A stretch of DNA of 64,000 bases, taken from an uncultured bacterium (GTDB lineage: Bacteria; Acidobacteriota; Aminicenantia; Aminicenantales; CALLJL01). A program made the translations under genes and the position numbers. The stretch is taken from contig CALLJL010000010.1 of the NCBI GenBank assembly GCA_938092135.1, forward strand, positions 62,001-126,000, read 5' to 3'. The notes under the pieces are model-generated. The model was not told where the DNA came from. It searched no databases and saw only the letters and a program-made list of their open reading frames with translations. Below, piece after piece: positions 18,752-27,260 of the stretch. Position 1 is the first letter of the stretch. Each line of letters starts with the position of its first letter.

Positions 18752-21139
18752 ATGCTCAAGAAATTTGATCTATATATTCTTAAAGAAATTTTGTCTCCCT
18801 TTTGGGTAGCTCTCCTAGCTTATTCCTTTGTTCTTTTGATGAACCAGATTTTTCTTTTTGCTGAGCTACTCATTTCGCGAAGAGTCGAAATGAAGATTGC
18901 TTCAGAGCTCCTTGTTGATCTTTTACCGGCTATTCTGGCCTTTACCATTCCCATGTCAGTGGCCACAGGAATTTTGGCCGCGACTACTCGCCTTTCCACC
19001 GACTGGGAGATTATGGCCTTTAAAACTCTGGGCATCGGGTTAAAAAGGCTGGCCAGACCCTTCTTTATCTTTGCCTTCTTTTGCTGGCTAGTAACTTCAG
19101 CTCTTACCCTTTTTCTCGCTCCCCGTTTCAACGACCGCTGGGTTAGATTATTAACTGAATCAATTTTAACCAAAATTCAATTTCAAATTACGCCCCGCGA
19201 GTTCAATGAATCAATCCCCGAAAGCATGCTCTTTATTGAAGATGTTGGCGACCATAATTTTTGGTCAAAAGTTTTTGTCTATCAATTCAATAATGGTCAA
19301 TTAAAATTGATCCTGGCTAGAAAAGGCAGGATGAATGTTTTCCCCGAGGTTAAAAAAGCTTCTTTGGAGCTTTCCTCCGGTGAGATCCATTTAATTCCCC
19401 TTGAGGAGCCCGAAATGCACCGAGTCGCTTCCTTCGAGCGACACGAAGAGGAGATTGATGTTACTTCTTTATTCCCTGAATTCAGCCACAAAAAGCGAGT
19501 CCGAGAAAAGGATATTTTGGAATTATATCGAGATGTCAAGTTGATAAAAAATGAAATTAAATCTTTAAGATTGAAAGGGCCAGTGTTTGAATCAGGGCTG
19601 GTTCAAGCTCAAGCTGTAGAAAGAGAAAGAAAGCTCAAGGAATGGCGATCTCATCAGGTAGAAATTCATAAGCGCTTTTCTTTGCCTTTAGTTTGCTTTC
19701 TTTTTGCCCTCCTTGGACTTCCCCTGGGAATATCAACGCGCCGGGGAGGGCGAACAAGCGGTTTTACCCTCAGTTTAATTATCATTTTGATCTACTATGT
19801 TTTAATTACAGGAGGAGAAAAGGCCTCATTGGAAGGCCGATTACCTTCCTGGCTTGGCATGTGGGGGCCCAATCTGATTTTTTTAGGGATTAGCCTTTTT
19901 CTATTTGTCAAAGAAGCCAGAGAAGAAAAATTAAATCTAAGAACCTGGCGTCTCATTACCTGGTTTAAAGCAGGATTGAATTATTGGCACTTCAAGAAGA
20001 TCAGAAGAAGGGCATCACCCGCGGAGACGAAAAAAAAGAAACGTTATCTCTTTTTCCCTTCGATTCTTGATCGCTATTTAATCCGGCGTTTCGCCTTTAT
20101 TTTTTCTCTGGTAGCTTTAGCCCTGCTTTTCATTTTTATTGTGGTTACTATTTTTGAACGAATTGATAATATATACGAGCATAATAAGCCCTTTTACCTG
20201 CTTTTACAATATATTGGTTATCGACTGCCTGAATTTTTGATGTATATCCTTCCCTTAGCTGTTTTAACCACAACTTTAATTACTTTGGGTATATTTGAAA
20301 AGACCAATGAAATTACTGCCATTAAAGCAAGTGGAATCAGTCTTTATCGCCTGTTGATTCCCTTTATTCTAATAGGTCTTGTTATCTGTGGAGTTTCCTT
20401 TTATCTTCAAGAATATGTTGCTCCCTATGCCAATCGCCGAGCTGAAGAAATCTGGAACAAAATCAATGATGTTCCGCCCCGAACCATTTCTTTCCTCGAT
20501 CGTCGTTGGGTTTTAAGCCAGGATGGCCGAACTATTTATCATTTTAGCTACTTTGATCCCATTGCGGCTGTCTTTTATAAACTTAATCTTTTTAAGATAA
20601 ATCCTGATAGTTGGCATCTTATTGAAATTTATCGGGCTGAGAAAGCCAGACTCATTAACCAGGAGCTTGTTCTTCTTAACGGCTGGCAAAGATTATTTAA
20701 GGAGGAAGGACAATCAGCCTTTTTTGATTTTAGAGAAATGGTGCTTCGAACCCAAGAAGGAGCTGATTATTTCACCCGAGAATGGAAAGAACCGGCCTGG
20801 ATGAACTGGCGAGAACTTAAAAATTATATTCAGGAAGTAGAAAAAATGGGCTTTGAGGTCCATCGGCTTAAGGTCGATCTTCAATCCAAAATTTCCTTCC
20901 CACTAGTTAGTTTGGTCATGGTTCTCCTAGGAATCCCTTTTGCCCTAACCATGGGACGGCGAGGAGTTTTGGTTGGTGTTGGTTTCAGTCTTATTCTGGC
21001 TATTCTTTATTGGAGCTTAATCGGCTTTATGAAAAACCTTGGTTATGTCCATATACTTCCACCCTTCTTAGCTGTTTGGGGGCCCACTCTACTTTTTGGG
21101 TCGTTAGCGCTTTTTCTTATTGCCCGAATTCGGACTTGA
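18752..21139 (+). CDS. fused LptF-LptG permease
   Basis: A single 795-residue protein holding two YjgP/YjgQ permease units, which in E. coli are separate proteins LptF and LptG of the lipopolysaccharide extractor LptB2FG. Unit 1 (about 1-388) starts LYILKEILSPFWVAL and has three N-terminal helices, a periplasmic beta-jellyroll region (about 130-300) and three C-terminal helices beginning FSLPLVCFLFALLGLPLG. A basic linker (about 388-428) leads to unit 2 (about 430-795), starting LDRYLIRRFAFIFSLVAL and ending with ISFPLVSLVMVLLGIPFAL and two more helices. Each unit keeps the six-helix plan. LptB is at 6445-7179. The fusion fixes a 1:1 stoichiometry. Confidence 0.9.
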   Translation: MLKKFDLYILKEILSPFWVALLAYSFVLLMNQIFLFAELLISRRVEMKIASELLVDLLPAILAFTIPMSVATGILAATTRLSTDWEIMAFKTLGIGLKRLARPFFIFAFFCWLVTSALTLFLAPRFNDRWVRLLTESILTKIQFQITPREFNESIPESMLFIEDVGDHNFWSKVFVYQFNNGQLKLILARKGRMNVFPEVKKASLELSSGEIHLIPLEEPEMHRVASFERHEEEIDVTSLFPEFSHKKRVREKDILELYRDVKLIKNEIKSLRLKGPVFESGLVQAQAVERERKLKEWRSHQVEIHKRFSLPLVCFLFALLGLPLGISTRRGGRTSGFTLSLIIILIYYVLITGGEKASLEGRLPSWLGMWGPNLIFLGISLFLFVKEAREEKLNLRTWRLITWFKAGLNYWHFKKIRRRASPAETKKKKRYLFFPSILDRYLIRRFAFIFSLVALALLFIFIVVTIFERIDNIYEHNKPFYLLLQYIGYRLPEFLMYILPLAVLTTTLITLGIFEKTNEITAIKASGISLYRLLIPFILIGLVICGVSFYLQEYVAPYANRRAEEIWNKINDVPPRTISFLDRRWVLSQDGRTIYHFSYFDPIAAVFYKLNLFKINPDSWHLIEIYRAEKARLINQELVLLNGWQRLFKEEGQSAFFDFREMVLRTQEGADYFTREWKEPAWMNWRELKNYIQEVEKMGFEVHRLKVDLQSKISFPLVSLVMVLLGIPFALTMGRRGVLVGVGFSLILAILYWSLIGFMKNLGYVHILPPFLAVWGPTLLFGSLALFLIARIRT

Positions 21140-21140
21140 G

Positions 21141-21626
21141 CTACATTTTATACTTACCAAAATCCTCAGGCTTGAGGCTTTCGAGCCATTCTCTGAGTTT
21201 TTCTGAAGTTTCGAGATTTTCATCAAGCTTTAGACTCTGAGCTCTTTTAATTACTTCTTCTTCCACAAAAATCGGAGCTTTAACCCGGAGGGCAAGGGCA
21301 ATAGCATCGGAGGGTCGGGAATCGATGACATAACTTTGATCGCCCTGGCGGCAATAAATGAGGGCATAAAAAGTGTTATTGCGAACATCATTAACCACAA
21401 TCTTTTCAACCAGGACATCAAGATGGTCAAGGATGTTCTTCATCAGATCATGAGTCATTGGGCGAGGGGTGGGAATGTTTTCTAAGGAAAGAGCGATAGC
21501 GTTGGCCTCAAAAACTCCAATCCAAATGGGTAAAATCCTTTCGCTTAAAGGATCTTCCAGCACAACAATGGGCATTTTGGATATGGGATCTAGAACCAAT
21601 CCCTTAATTTTGACTTCAATTTCCAT
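21141..21626 (-). CDS. bifunctional nuclease family (DUF151) protein
   Basis: A 161-residue BFN/DUF151 protein. Family motifs include EVKIKGLVLDPISKMPIVVL, then LPIWIGVFEANAIALSLE, RPMTHDLM and SRPSDAIALALRVKAPIFV. Plant and bacterial members have been reported as RNase/DNase, but the role in bacteria is unclear. The ATG at 21624-21626 (MEIEVKIKG) is preferred over one 20 codons upstream because a near-consensus promoter occupies that upstream stretch and the shorter form matches the family start. The gene is convergent with lptFG and its stop is 1 nt away. Confidence 0.88.
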   Translation of the reverse strand: MEIEVKIKGLVLDPISKMPIVVLEDPLSERILPIWIGVFEANAIALSLENIPTPRPMTHDLMKNILDHLDVLVEKIVVNDVRNNTFYALIYCRQGDQSYVIDSRPSDAIALALRVKAPIFVEEEVIKRAQSLKLDENLETSEKLREWLESLKPEDFGKYKM

Positions 21627-21644
21627 TTTTTTCTCTTTAATTAA

Positions 21645-21673
21645 ATAATAAATTTTGCTTAGGGGCTTGTCAA
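21645..21673 (-). promoter_or_regulatory. sigma-70 promoter of the bifunctional nuclease
   Basis: Minus strand TTGACA (21668-21673), 17 nt, TATTAT (21645-21650), 18 nt before ATG 21626. It sits inside the longer open frame, which decides the start. Confidence 0.75.
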
Positions 21674-22045
21674 GGAAGATTTTCATCCGGTTATTTTATT
21701 ATTCCTTTAATATTGGTACTTAGAAATGCGTGATCAGGGGTAAAAATTTCCCAGGTCTTAAAAAATCTGACTTATTACTAAGTTTAAAGATTTTTGCCTT
21801 AGAATCTATCTGGAATATATTGACCTATCCCAGCCTTCGAAAAAAGTTTTTTCAGGGTTATCTTCAACTCCACCTATTCTGAGCCTTGCTCCTAGTGGTT
21901 TCTGGAAAAGAGAGGACTCTTTTAGAAATAAGGCCTAATTATTAAAGGGTCACAATTGACCAAGTCTCCAAAAAAGATATTTGTACCTGGAAAGACCATG
22001 CCCAGAGGAACAAATTGAAAGGAGGCTTTTTCCCGTCAATCCGAT
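21674..22045. other. non-coding gap, no supported feature
   Basis: About 370 bp between two minus-strand genes. I see no reading frame with a start and Shine-Dalgarno, no tRNA and no strong hairpin with a T run. An AAAGGAGG near 22018 has no start codon at the proper distance on that strand. Confidence 0.5.
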
Positions 22046-24706
22046 TTAGACTCGACGGAAAAGAAAAGAGGTGGCCAGACGAAGGAGGAGTCGAAGGCTT
22101 TTTTCTTCTTCCCAGATGCTCCGGTAAGTTTTCTGCCCTGAAACGATATTGAATAAAGCTCGATAAAGGCGGGGTTCATTTTGACTCATAGCCAGAAGGC
22201 TATCCATCAATCCCAGACGGGTAAGGATTATTGTTAGCCAGCGCAACCGTCGGCCATAGGGAATATCGCCCAGAAGATCAGCGCAACTACCGATGAAGTG
22301 GCGATGCATTTGATCGGAAATACCGAAATCGACCAAGGCCTCGGCCGCCCTCACAGCGGTTAGAATGGCCGAATTGATTCCTTTGCCCTTGAACGGTCGG
22401 TTTAGCCCAGCAGCGTCACCAATCATGATAATTCGTGGCTGAAGGTAGTGTTTGGCTGGACCGGTAGGAAATTTACCTTTATAGAAAGAAAGATTCATCA
22501 GAGCTTTATCTGAACCTGGGGGCAGAACTTTCCGAACAGCTGGCAGTTGAAGGAAGGCCTCCATTGAAGAAGCATCTACTTTTCGGCCGGCCACATTGAG
22601 ACTGAGATGGTTTCCCTTAGGAGTAATTGCAGCGAATTCAACTCGGGGCAATGAACTAAGCAAAAAAGCATGAAGATATTGGCCAAATTTATTGACGGCT
22701 TCAATTCCAGGATGGAATTTAGTGACAATGGAGAATAAAAAGTCAGGTTGGCGATAAGGGGTAAGCCGTTCCATGATCTTTGTCATACCATCATCAAGTC
22801 CAAAAGCCCCAACTATTAGGTCGGCCCGCAGGTTGTTGCTTTCGCTATAAACCATGACACCATCGGGAAGAAGATCCAAATCTGTCACTCGGGCATTGAT
22901 TATTTCGATGCCTTCGCTTCGAGCTTTCTGAAAAAGATAGCTATCGAATTCAACTCGGCGGCAGGCAAAAGAGGGCTCATGAGCTCCCTCTAGGCGAATG
23001 GTAGTTTTTTCTGTGTGAAGATAATAGCCAAGAATTGTTTTCTGGATAATATTCCAAGGAAAGGGAATCCCCACTTCTTTTTCCAGTAGCTGGGGCAAGG
23101 GGGGCGAAAGTACACCCAGACATTGATTATAATGACTCTTTTTTTCCAGGGGTTTTCCTTCATAAAGGACAATTCTAAGCTTATGATTTCGCTGCCGGGC
23201 CAAATGGATTAATTTAATGGCAAAGGCGGTTCCAGCCGGCCCGCCGCCAATCACCACAATTGTCTTCCCGTTTAAGGTGGCTTTTTCATCGACTTTAATG
23301 AAAGGTTTAGCCTTCTCATCAGTTGGCTTGGGTTTAAAATAAGATTGAGCCTTTTCCTGCTGGCGGTTTTTCCTCTTGAGACGAACAAAGCCGAAAAAAG
23401 CCCGCCAAAGAGCCCCTTGCAACCTCAAACGAAAACAACTGCGGAAAATCTCGCGGTAAGGCTTTTCGCCCGTGAACATATCCCAGAGAATAGTTCGCGC
23501 CATGGCAGCAAGAAAATCACCGGGCGGTCGATGAAGAAGAGATATATGAAATTTAGTAAGAAAAGGAAAGGACGTAATGAAATCATTAATTCGAAAAAGA
23601 AGGCGCCCATAAAAATTGTCTTTAATTATTTTACTTTTTGCTTCTTTATAATAGGCTTGGTTAGGCTTTCGATTTATTTTTGGATTGAAAAGAGCTTCAG
23701 CGGCCATTTTGGCTGAGAAAAAAGCGGATTCTAAACCATTTTTATAATAACGACAAAAAGCGGCGTCGCCGACGACAAGAAAGCGGGAAGATTTAGGCCA
23801 TTGCCCTGGCCCGATAACAATCCGGGGATAACAAAAGCAGGTAGGCTGCGTCGAAGGTAGAATTTTTTTTATTGCTTCCAGTTGGAAAAATTCCTTAACA
23901 ATAAGGGGGGATACATCTCCCCAGCCGATGATGGTTAAAGTGGTAAATTCGCCTTTGGGAATCAGCGTGGCATAGCGTATCCGATCATGTCGCGGAATAA
24001 AAATATGAATTTTGTTGCCCAGGAATTCTTCCCGGAAAGAAGAGGGAAACCTCATCTCCGCTTGGAAGGTTAGTCGTGTACGGGGTGGAGTATAACCTAT
24101 TTTTAGGCGGTGAATCTTTAACCCCAGCCCGCTGTTGACCCCAAAAGCGCCAATAACCCAATCCACTTCCTCCTCGTCGACGATCTTGTCTGGAAAACCA
24201 TACTGAATTCGAATAGGATACTCCTCTTTCTCTGGAAAATGGACATTCTGAACGGCATAGGGAATTACCTGGGTACCTAGATCCTGGGCCCAGGAAAGAA
24301 GAAAATCGTCGAAACTAATGATTTCAGGAAAGCGGGAGTGGCGCGGCCCATTTCCACGGAAAACAGTGGCCACCTTTCCCTCTCGGCCCGGTGGGGAACC
24401 AAGATGGACTTGTTCCTCACCGACATGGAGAACATAACCATCAACCCAGCTCATTATTCTTTGAGCAGGAAGAAAAATTCCCTCCTCTTGCAAAAGACGC
24501 TGAAAGCTACGAGAGATTACACCGGCACAGAGATTACAACCCTGGGGCCCACTTTTTTGGAAGCTTTTGCCATCAAAAATTGTCAGCTTTATGGATTTAT
24601 CCAAGCGGTTTGCCCAACGATGGGCAAAATGAGCAAAAAGCGCCCCCGCCGGCCCTCCGCCGATTATCCCGATTCGCCAGATTTTATCGCCGCTTCCTTC
24701 TGGCAT
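22046..24706 (-). CDS. tandem fused FAD-dependent oxidoreductase (geranylgeranyl-reductase type)
   Basis: An 886-residue protein made of two homologous flavoprotein units of the geranylgeranyl reductase/FixC family. Unit 1 (about 1-470) has the dinucleotide motif IIGGGPAGALFAHF at residues 14-27, a cysteine motif GPQGCNLCAGVIS near 55, and a GDAAFCR FAD motif. Unit 2 (about 480-886) repeats this with VIGGGPAGTAFAI near 485, YNQCLGVLSPP near 530 and IGDAAGLNRPFKGKG. Both keep Rossmann and FAD motifs, so both may be active. Known relatives reduce polyprenyl chains, so a quinone or polyprenoid substrate is possible but unproven. The -10 TATAAT (24713-24718) lies 6 nt before the ATG with no Shine-Dalgarno. 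Confidence 0.75.
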   Translation of the reverse strand: MPEGSGDKIWRIGIIGGGPAGALFAHFAHRWANRLDKSIKLTIFDGKSFQKSGPQGCNLCAGVISRSFQRLLQEEGIFLPAQRIMSWVDGYVLHVGEEQVHLGSPPGREGKVATVFRGNGPRHSRFPEIISFDDFLLSWAQDLGTQVIPYAVQNVHFPEKEEYPIRIQYGFPDKIVDEEEVDWVIGAFGVNSGLGLKIHRLKIGYTPPRTRLTFQAEMRFPSSFREEFLGNKIHIFIPRHDRIRYATLIPKGEFTTLTIIGWGDVSPLIVKEFFQLEAIKKILPSTQPTCFCYPRIVIGPGQWPKSSRFLVVGDAAFCRYYKNGLESAFFSAKMAAEALFNPKINRKPNQAYYKEAKSKIIKDNFYGRLLFRINDFITSFPFLTKFHISLLHRPPGDFLAAMARTILWDMFTGEKPYREIFRSCFRLRLQGALWRAFFGFVRLKRKNRQQEKAQSYFKPKPTDEKAKPFIKVDEKATLNGKTIVVIGGGPAGTAFAIKLIHLARQRNHKLRIVLYEGKPLEKKSHYNQCLGVLSPPLPQLLEKEVGIPFPWNIIQKTILGYYLHTEKTTIRLEGAHEPSFACRRVEFDSYLFQKARSEGIEIINARVTDLDLLPDGVMVYSESNNLRADLIVGAFGLDDGMTKIMERLTPYRQPDFLFSIVTKFHPGIEAVNKFGQYLHAFLLSSLPRVEFAAITPKGNHLSLNVAGRKVDASSMEAFLQLPAVRKVLPPGSDKALMNLSFYKGKFPTGPAKHYLQPRIIMIGDAAGLNRPFKGKGINSAILTAVRAAEALVDFGISDQMHRHFIGSCADLLGDIPYGRRLRWLTIILTRLGLMDSLLAMSQNEPRLYRALFNIVSGQKTYRSIWEEEKSLRLLLRLATSFLFRRV

Positions 24707-25528
24707 GACAAAATTATACTATTATCTCTATATTTTTTATAGAAATACTTTTTAAAATTTTTTTGGATTGATTTGCTCTCCCTTTTTAACTAATTTTTTA
24801 TTTATTAACGGAACAAATTCTTTAGTTATTAAAGTTCCAGCTTTTGAGGCAAGCGAGCTTTTTTGGAAAAAATTCTAATTTTGGGAAGCTGAAGGAGTCA
24901 ATTTCCTCGCGGTTGCAGTAATCTTTGCTGTTAGTGGTTTTTTAAGAAAGAGAGAAGCTTGTTAAAAATCTCTAAATAGAAATGATCTTGATCTCTGGAA
25001 AAGGAATTTAAACCAGAGCGTTAACCTAAAAAATCCTTTAACTCCCTTAAAAACTTTTATGTTAAAAAACCAACCTCGAAGGAATCTGATGTTTATTTAT
25101 AGGACGGATAAAAAATTTCTATGGCGAAAAGCGTCAAGCGAAATCGTTTTCCTTTGTCCAAAGGGCGGTTAAAGGGCCAATCGGCCAAGGAGAAAAATCT
25201 AAGCAATCTTGCCAGAAATTATTTAGTTTTAATTATTATTACCTTATCAACCTGAGTTGATGTGGGTAAAACCTGGACGCGCAGATTAATTATTCTGATT
25301 AATTTGGATTAAGTTAACCGCTTCTATCATCTCCTGCGAGGAGAGAGAGCTCACATTTGATCAGGGAATGTTCGACCCTGAACAAACTTCATTTCTTTTT
25401 CCTGAAACGAGTGAAGTGAGGTGTCTTGAACTTAATAGGCTAATAATTAAAAAGGGGTTGCTGGGGTTTAAATTTTCTAAGCAAGTTTAAATGAAGGGGA
25501 GAAAGGCCATAATTGTTTTTTTCTGATC
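24707..25528. other. 820-bp non-coding gap
   Basis: The longest gene-free stretch of the window. Apart from a -10 box serving the FAD gene at its left end, it shows only AT-rich sequence, a small inverted repeat TCAGGG/CCCTGA (25361-25366, 25376-25381) without a T run, and two tiny overlapping frames around 25089-25255 lacking a convincing start. I recognise no riboswitch, tRNA or element ends. A decayed gene or an unrecognised RNA remains possible. Confidence 0.5.
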
Positions 25529-26821
25529 TTAAAAAAGGCTCAGCTGACCATCAGGTGAAACTTTTGTTTCTTCTCCAGGGAAAAGGGTGATGCGGCCATA
25601 ATATCCATCATGACCAGGTTCTATATGAACCAAGCCTTTCCTCATTCGATCAATTCCTAGGCTAACTTTTTCAGGCTGAATTCGTGCCAGCTCCTCAATG
25701 GGTACTTCAGTAAGAATGCGATGTTCGTTACCGAATTCATGGATAAAACGAAAATAAACTTCCCAGACACTCTGGCATTCGGCTGTTTTTCCGAGAGCTT
25801 CTGCGATGATCTCGTTAAGAGGGATTAGATTTTTGAAAGGAATTTTGCCCGAGGGAATCTGATTTGGCTCGCGATCAGCAAGTTCTTCAACCCGGTGGAG
25901 AACACCAATAGTTAATTTTTTTCCGCAGCGGGGACATAGATTATTGGTTTTCATTGATTCTCGAGGGGAGAAGACCACGTTGCATTTACGATGTCCATCG
26001 TAGTGATATTTGCCTTCTTCAGGGAAAAATTCAATGGTATAAAGAAAGTACTGGGGATCTCGGCTCTTCAGAGCCTTGACGAGACCGTTATAACTGAATT
26101 CAGTGTCAAAAACATTAGCTTCCCGGCCAAGACGGGAAGGAGAATGGGCATCGGAATTGGAAACGAGGGCGAATCTATCAAGGGCAGAAAGGCGCCAGTT
26201 CATAGGTGGATCAGAGGAAAGGCCTGTTTCCAAAGCAAAAATGAAAGGGGTCATTTCTTCAAAACATTCTTCAATTGAATCGAAGCCAGAATTGGCTCCG
26301 AAGAGGGAAAACCAGGGCGTCCAAATATGGGAGGGAATAATTACGCTGCGCGGGCAGAGATCAGCCAAAATTTTAAGAAAAATCTTGGCGTCAAGTCCCA
26401 GGACAGGTCGACCGTCAGCTCGAAGATTGCCCAGGTTGGAGAGACGCTGATTAATTTTTTCCGCTGATTCCAGGTCAGGTACGAGGATCAAAAGATGAAT
26501 TTTTCTTACCTTTCCCTTTTTAGAATAAACCAAGCTAATTTCAGTCGATAGGATGAAATAAACATCATCCCGCGAAAGGGAAAGGTTTTTTAAGAAGCCA
26601 TTGGCTGGAGGGCTAATGTTTTTAAGCCGGAAAAAGCCGTTCCCACAGGGCTCAAGCTTTTGTTTGGTGAGAAAGAACCATTCAGGATGGGTAAAATCGC
26701 CAGAAGCAACGAGAGAAATACCCTTAGCTTTAGCCCAATAAGCTAAGTTATCAAAAGTCATATCCCGGGATGTGGCCCGAGAGAATTTAGAGTGAATATG
26801 CAAGTCGGCTATAAATTTCAT
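25529..26821 (-). CDS. endonuclease Q-like PHP-domain protein
   Basis: A 430-residue protein with the layout of EndoQ, a repair nuclease that cuts 5' of deaminated bases (uracil, hypoxanthine, xanthine) and was first found in Thermococcales. Its N-terminal PHP domain has FIADLHIHSKFSRATSRDM, the metal-ligand block VASGDFTHPEWF, a STEISLVYSKKGKVRKIHLL segment and SNSDAHSPSRLGREAN. A zinc-finger-like region follows (KCNVVF, then NLCPRCGKK near residue 300) and a VLHRVEELADR stretch typical of this family, once annotated as UvrD-helicase-associated. The gene stands alone on the minus strand. Confidence 0.85.
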   Translation of the reverse strand: MKFIADLHIHSKFSRATSRDMTFDNLAYWAKAKGISLVASGDFTHPEWFFLTKQKLEPCGNGFFRLKNISPPANGFLKNLSLSRDDVYFILSTEISLVYSKKGKVRKIHLLILVPDLESAEKINQRLSNLGNLRADGRPVLGLDAKIFLKILADLCPRSVIIPSHIWTPWFSLFGANSGFDSIEECFEEMTPFIFALETGLSSDPPMNWRLSALDRFALVSNSDAHSPSRLGREANVFDTEFSYNGLVKALKSRDPQYFLYTIEFFPEEGKYHYDGHRKCNVVFSPRESMKTNNLCPRCGKKLTIGVLHRVEELADREPNQIPSGKIPFKNLIPLNEIIAEALGKTAECQSVWEVYFRFIHEFGNEHRILTEVPIEELARIQPEKVSLGIDRMRKGLVHIEPGHDGYYGRITLFPGEETKVSPDGQLSLF

Positions 26822-26835
26822 GGCATTAAGCCTTA

Positions 26836-26864
26836 AGTTTATTTAATTGTTTCAAAGTTTTCAA
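26836..26864 (-). promoter_or_regulatory. possible sigma-70 promoter of endoQ-like gene
   Basis: Minus strand TTGAAA (26859-26864), 17 nt, TAAACT (26836-26841), 14 nt before ATG 26821. The hexamers are moderate. The rest of the gap, up to about 27120, is AT-rich and shows nothing else I can support. Confidence 0.4.
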
Positions 26865-27124
26865 GAAGAGAGGGCAATTCTGATAATTAGGTGATAATTA
26901 GGTTTTGATTGTATTCAATAATATAAAAATTAAAATATTTAAAAGGCCGAGGTTTTTTCAGTTTGCGTCTTAATAAAAAAGAGACGATAAGAAGCCTATA
27001 AAATTCGATAATTTGGATTCGAAAAACCGAATTAATTCAATATTTTGAATTGACTTAAAAAAATCAAATATCAAATTTTATTTATTTTAAAGAAAATTCT
27101 TTGATTTGCCCTTGGTATAAAAGC

Positions 27125-27140
27125 TGGCACATTTTTTGCT
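27125..27140 (+). promoter_or_regulatory. sigma-54 promoter of the TonB-receptor transcript
   Basis: TGGCAC (27125-27130), 5 nt, TTGCT (27136-27140). The GG and GC pairs are 12 nt apart, the fixed -24/-12 spacing of sigma-54 promoters (consensus TGGCAC-N5-TTGCW). The predicted transcription start is near 27151, 32 nt before the leader-peptide ATG. An enhancer-binding activator would be required; none is in the window. Confidence 0.8.
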
Positions 27141-27182
27141 AGTAAAATTAATATAAAAAAATTTTAATAAAAGGAGGTGAGA

Positions 27183-27242
27183 ATGATTAGAAGACAAAGA
27201 AAAAAGGGCTTGGGAGAATTTTTTAACGGAAATATGGAATAA
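27183..27242 (+). CDS. 19-residue basic leader peptide
   Basis: An ATG at 27183 opens a 19-codon frame ending TAA 27240-27242: MIRRQRKKGLGEFFNGNME. It is preceded by AAGGAGGTGA (27171-27180), a ten-base match to the anti-Shine-Dalgarno of 16S rRNA and the strongest ribosome site in the window. It lies between the sigma-54 promoter and the TonB receptor, whose ATG is 18 nt after this stop. Such a short, efficiently initiated frame suggests a leader peptide that couples or regulates receptor translation. It has no signal peptide and no recognised relative. Expression is inferred, not shown. Confidence 0.55.
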   Translation: MIRRQRKKGLGEFFNGNME

Positions 27243-27260
27243 GAAGATAAGGGAAGTAAA

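Noticed and set aside
24338-24742. Open frames on the plus strand opposite the FAD oxidoreductase (also 24391-24708, 23345-23716)
   Set aside because: They lie wholly or mostly inside a well-supported minus-strand gene, lack ribosome sites and have no recognisable motif.
25121-25255. 44-codon frame starting MAKSVKRNRFPLSKG in the large gap, and a 27-codon frame at 25089
   Set aside because: The two overlap in different frames, neither has a convincing promoter and Shine-Dalgarno, and no family is recognised.
25361-25381. Inverted repeat TCAGGG/CCCTGA as a terminator
   Set aside because: No T run follows on either strand and the stem is only six pairs.
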